From Mycolicibacterium rhodesiae JS60 (GTDB lineage Bacteria > Actinomycetota > Actinomycetes > Mycobacteriales > Mycobacteriaceae): a stretch of 64,000 nt of DNA. Where the stretch lies: positions 434,001-498,000 of the forward strand of contig AGIQ01000002.1 of the NCBI GenBank assembly GCA_000230935.2, read 5' to 3'. The notes under the pieces were generated by a model. That model was not told the DNA's origin and ran no database searches. It saw only the letters and a program-made list of their open reading frames with translations. The position numbers were made by a program, and so were the translations under genes. Position 1 is the first letter of the stretch. Every line of letters begins with the position of its first letter. Positions 61,908 to 64,000 of the stretch are shown here, piece after piece.

Positions 61908-61926
61908 TGGTGGCAACCCTCCACTT
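61908..61926. promoter_or_regulatory. TetR operator, regulator side
   Basis: Minus-strand reading AAGTGGAGGGTTGCCACCA, the inverted second copy of the site at 61862-61880. It lies 20 bp upstream of the chosen TetR start and would overlap an in-frame GTG at 61910, which is one reason for using GTG 61946. Confidence 0.6.
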
Positions 61927-61945
61927 CGGGGAGTACTCTGGGGCG

Positions 61946-62638
61946 GTGATTCCTGGCGCACATCGGGGTGCTGAGCGATCCAGGCCACTGCGGGCCGACG
62001 CTGAACGTAACCGGGAGCGGATCGTGACCGCGGCCGCTCGGCTGTTTGCTGAGCAGGGTTTGTCCGTCCCGTTGGAAGACGTGGCCCGCGCGGCAGGCGT
62101 CGGCGTGGCCACGCTCTACCGGCGTTTCCCGACCCGCACCGACCTGGCCATCGCGGCCTTCGAACGCAATATGACCTCGTATGAGGACGCGGTCGACAAG
62201 GCCCTGGGTAACCCGGTTGCCTGGGACGGCTTCCGTGACCTCGTCTACGACGTCTGCGAACTCCAGGCCTCCGACCCCGGCCTGCGCGCCCTGCTCACGA
62301 CCGCATTCCCGGCCAGCTCGGTGATCGAGCAGCGCGCCACCGAGGCGATCGACAAGCTCGGCCGGGTGATCGCGCGCGCTCAACACGAGGGAACCCTGCG
62401 GCCGGACATCGGTATCGGCGACATCGTGGTGATGTTGCTGGCCGACGCCGGCGTGCTCGAGGCCACCCGCGAGCATGCGCCGCAGGCGTGGCGCAGATTC
62501 GCCGCGCTGATGGTCGACGCGTTCCGCGTCGGCCCGCGCGAGCCGTTGCCGCCACCCACCCCCCCGGAACAGCTCCGAAGTTCGATCGCCATGCTGACGG
62601 GTGACACTTTGCGAATCCAATGGCTCGCTGACGACTGA
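61946..62638 (+). CDS. TetR family regulator of the adjacent MFS pump
   Basis: 230 aa from GTG 61946. HTH is VPLEDVARAAGVGVATLYRRFPTRTDLAIAAF. Divergent from the DHA2 pump gene with paired operators between, a QacR-like arrangement. Ligand probably a pump substrate. An in-frame GTG at 61910 would add 12 residues. Confidence 0.88.
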   Translation: MIPGAHRGAERSRPLRADAERNRERIVTAAARLFAEQGLSVPLEDVARAAGVGVATLYRRFPTRTDLAIAAFERNMTSYEDAVDKALGNPVAWDGFRDLVYDVCELQASDPGLRALLTTAFPASSVIEQRATEAIDKLGRVIARAQHEGTLRPDIGIGDIVVMLLADAGVLEATREHAPQAWRRFAALMVDAFRVGPREPLPPPTPPEQLRSSIAMLTGDTLRIQWLADD

Positions 62639-62651
62639 ACAGGAATGGCCC

Positions 62652-63555
62652 GTGACCGAGCGCCCGACCGTCGACTTCCCGTCCAGTATCGGCGTGTGGT
62701 GGGCCAGCGAGAGTTGGCCGATGCCCGCGGCGGTCGAGATCGCCCAGGAAATCGAAGAGCTCGGCTACGGCTCGTTGTTCATTCCCGAGGTCGGCCTCAA
62801 GGACGCCATGGTGCAGTCGGCGATCTTCCTGGCCGGTACGAAGCGCTTGGTTCTGGGGACCGGCATCGCGAATATTCATGCCCGGCTGGCGACGATCGCC
62901 GAAGGTGGCGGACGCAGCCTGACGGCCCCGCTTCCCGGGCCGGTTCGTCCTCGGTCTTGGTGTCAGCCACGGGCCGCTGGTGGAGAACATGCTCGGCGGG
63001 ACCTACGCGAAGCCGCTGGCCACCATGCGCGGCTACCTGGACCGGATGGCCGCGCTGCCGGAGTTCGTGGAGCCGGGCTCGGGGCGCCCCACTCGTCTGC
63101 TCGCCGCGCTCGGCCCCAAGATGATCGAGCTGTCCGGCACCCACGCCGACGGGGCCCATCCGTATCTCGTGCTGCCCGAACAGACCGCCACCACCCGGGA
63201 GATTCTGGGGCCGGACAAGTGGATCGTGTCCGAGCAGGCCGTCGTCGTCGGTGAGAGCGCCGAGGAACAGCTTCGCCGGGCGCACCTGCATCTCGAGGTC
63301 TATTCGGGACTGCCGAACTACCGCAACTCCTGGCTGCGGCAGGGTTTCGACGAATCCGATCTGGTGCGCGGCGGCTCGGATCGGCTGGCCGGCCGCATCG
63401 TCGGACAGGGCTCGGTGGAACAGGCGGCCGCGGCGGTGACCGCGCACTTGGACGCCGGCGCCGACCATGTGGTGGTTCAGGTTCTGGGCGACGGCGATCC
63501 CAGCTGGGATCCCCGCCCGGCGCTGCGGGAACTGGCCGGCGTGCTCAATCTCTAG
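62652..63555 (+). pseudogene. LLM class F420-dependent oxidoreductase with a frameshift
   Basis: From GTG 62652 the frame gives SIGVWWASESWPMPAAVEIA, then IPEVGLKDAMVQSAIFLAGT. It breaks after about 90 residues at GCCCCGC (62925-62931), where one C fewer would read on as RFPGRFVLGLGVSHGPLVENM. The rest continues in the +1 frame to the stop at 63555, with GLPNYRNSWLRQGFDESDLV and AGADHVVVQVLG. Both parts belong to one ~300-aa F420 oxidoreductase, TIGR03620-like. The C-run makes a sequencing error as likely as a true mutation. Confidence 0.7.
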
Positions 63556-64000
63556 GGGTTGATGGTGTTCTCGCCGACCTGGCGTCCCCAGACGTACTCG
63601 GTGAGGATCGGCTGGCCCAGTTCGAAGTGGTTGTAGGGCGCCAGCGATGCGCCATAGTCGGCGACCAGGAACGGTGCCGGCCAGAAGTTGCGGTCGATCG
63701 TCTGCCAGCAGCCGGGCGCTCCGCCGGGACCACCCTTGGCGTTCACCCGCGGCAGGTTGTCGGGATAGACGTAGGGATTGGGTGCACCGGTCAGGCCGAT
63801 GAGGAAATCGATCGAGTAGCCGTTGCCGCCGGCACTGTCCTTGGCGGTCGACGTCGCATAGTTGCGCACGGTGCACATAATCGCGGGGCTGTAGGTGTCC
63901 AGCAGTTTGGCGGTGGGGATCAGGTCGGCCTGGCCGCGCACGAAGTAGGGGCCGCCGCGTTCGAAGATGTCGGCGCCGGTATTGCCGAACCCGGTCGAGG
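63552..64000 (-). CDS. Mce family protein, C-terminal part (runs off right edge)
   Basis: The last ~148 residues of an Mce-type cell-entry/lipid-uptake protein: RGGPYFVRGQADLIPTAKLLDTYSPAIMCTVRNYA, then GAPNPYVYPDNLPRVNAKGG and the end SLAPYNHFELGQPILTEYVWGRQVGENTINP, which is the MceA-like C-terminus. These proteins form a periplasmic lipid conduit with YrbE permeases. Its stop overlaps the convergent LLM gene by 4 bp. The remaining mce operon lies to the right. Confidence 0.88.
   Translation of the reverse strand, partial: STGFGNTGADIFERGGPYFVRGQADLIPTAKLLDTYSPAIMCTVRNYATSTAKDSAGGNGYSIDFLIGLTGAPNPYVYPDNLPRVNAKGGPGGAPGCWQTIDRNFWPAPFLVADYGASLAPYNHFELGQPILTEYVWGRQVGENTINP

Noticed and set aside
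61844..62620. N-terminal extension of the MFS pump
   Set aside because: It would run through the divergent TetR gene; GTG 61843 with AAAGGAG before it gives a normal DHA2 pump.
1..64000. tRNA genes, CRISPR arrays, insertion sequences or prophage
   Set aside because: I found no direct-repeat arrays, transposase or integrase proteins, and no cloverleaf I could support by eye; a tRNA scan would be needed to exclude them fully.

Overview
The window looks like chromosomal DNA from a mycobacterium, most likely an environmental fast grower of the Mycolicibacterium type. Supporting signs are the high G+C coding sequence with many GTG starts and stop/start overlaps, eight TetR regulators, three F420-type luciferase-like oxidoreductases, a KshA-type Rieske oxygenase, a mycofactocin-type short-chain dehydrogenase, an EF-G2 paralogue, an Rv1318c-like membrane adenylate cyclase, and the C-terminus of an Mce protein at the right edge. 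A block at 19.4-23.9 kb matches, in gene order and protein length, what I recall of M. tuberculosis whiB5 (Rv0022c) to Rv0028. Species assignment is inference.

Layout. 0-6.5 kb is a purine catabolism locus: two subunits of a molybdenum xanthine dehydrogenase (minus strand, truncated at the left edge), a divergent guanine deaminase, and a convergent operon of NCS2 permease, OHCU decarboxylase, HIU hydrolase and flavin-dependent urate hydroxylase. Together these would take guanine through xanthine and urate to allantoin. 6.5-11 kb holds a GGDEF protein, a YdeI-like protein, and a TetR gene divergent from two paralogous membrane proteins plus NorE/NorF-like oxidase subunits. 11-17.5 kb holds a YtcJ-type amidohydrolase, DUF2071 protein, cyclase, thioesterase, GNAT, pirin and EVE proteins. 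17.5-19.4 kb is a TetR/KshA pair around a perfect palindrome.

19.4-24 kb is whiB5, an XRE regulator, an NlpC/P60 protein, two DUF4226-type proteins, an EspC-like protein and a DUF2694-like protein. 24-31 kb carries a serine hydrolase, nitrobindin, tandem VOC proteins, a methyltransferase, a STAS protein, a 421-bp non-coding stretch with nested inverted repeats, a D-aminoacylase-like enzyme, a zinc-finger rhomboid protease, and a decayed membrane-protein gene related to those at 8.7-10.2 kb. 31-41 kb has a TetR/FAD desaturase pair, a secreted protein, lutABC, kup and a flavin monooxygenase.

40-52 kb is a catabolic region: TetR genes, a short-chain dehydrogenase, an F420 oxidoreductase, a coupled P450-ferredoxin-NIPSNAP-like-P450 cassette, a crotonase, and a molybdopterin oxidoreductase with its own TetR. 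52-64 kb has EF-G2, an adenylate cyclase, an F420 oxidoreductase with two dehydrogenases, an acyl-CoA synthetase behind a KstR-type palindrome, an MFS pump with divergent TetR and paired operators, an F420 oxidoreductase carrying an apparent frameshift, and the end of an Mce gene.

The least explained items are the permease whose fused OHCU-decarboxylase domain has lost its catalytic motifs, the orphan NorE/NorF module, the P450 cassette, and the structured intergenic region at 28.1 kb. I saw no tRNA, rRNA, CRISPR array or intact insertion sequence.
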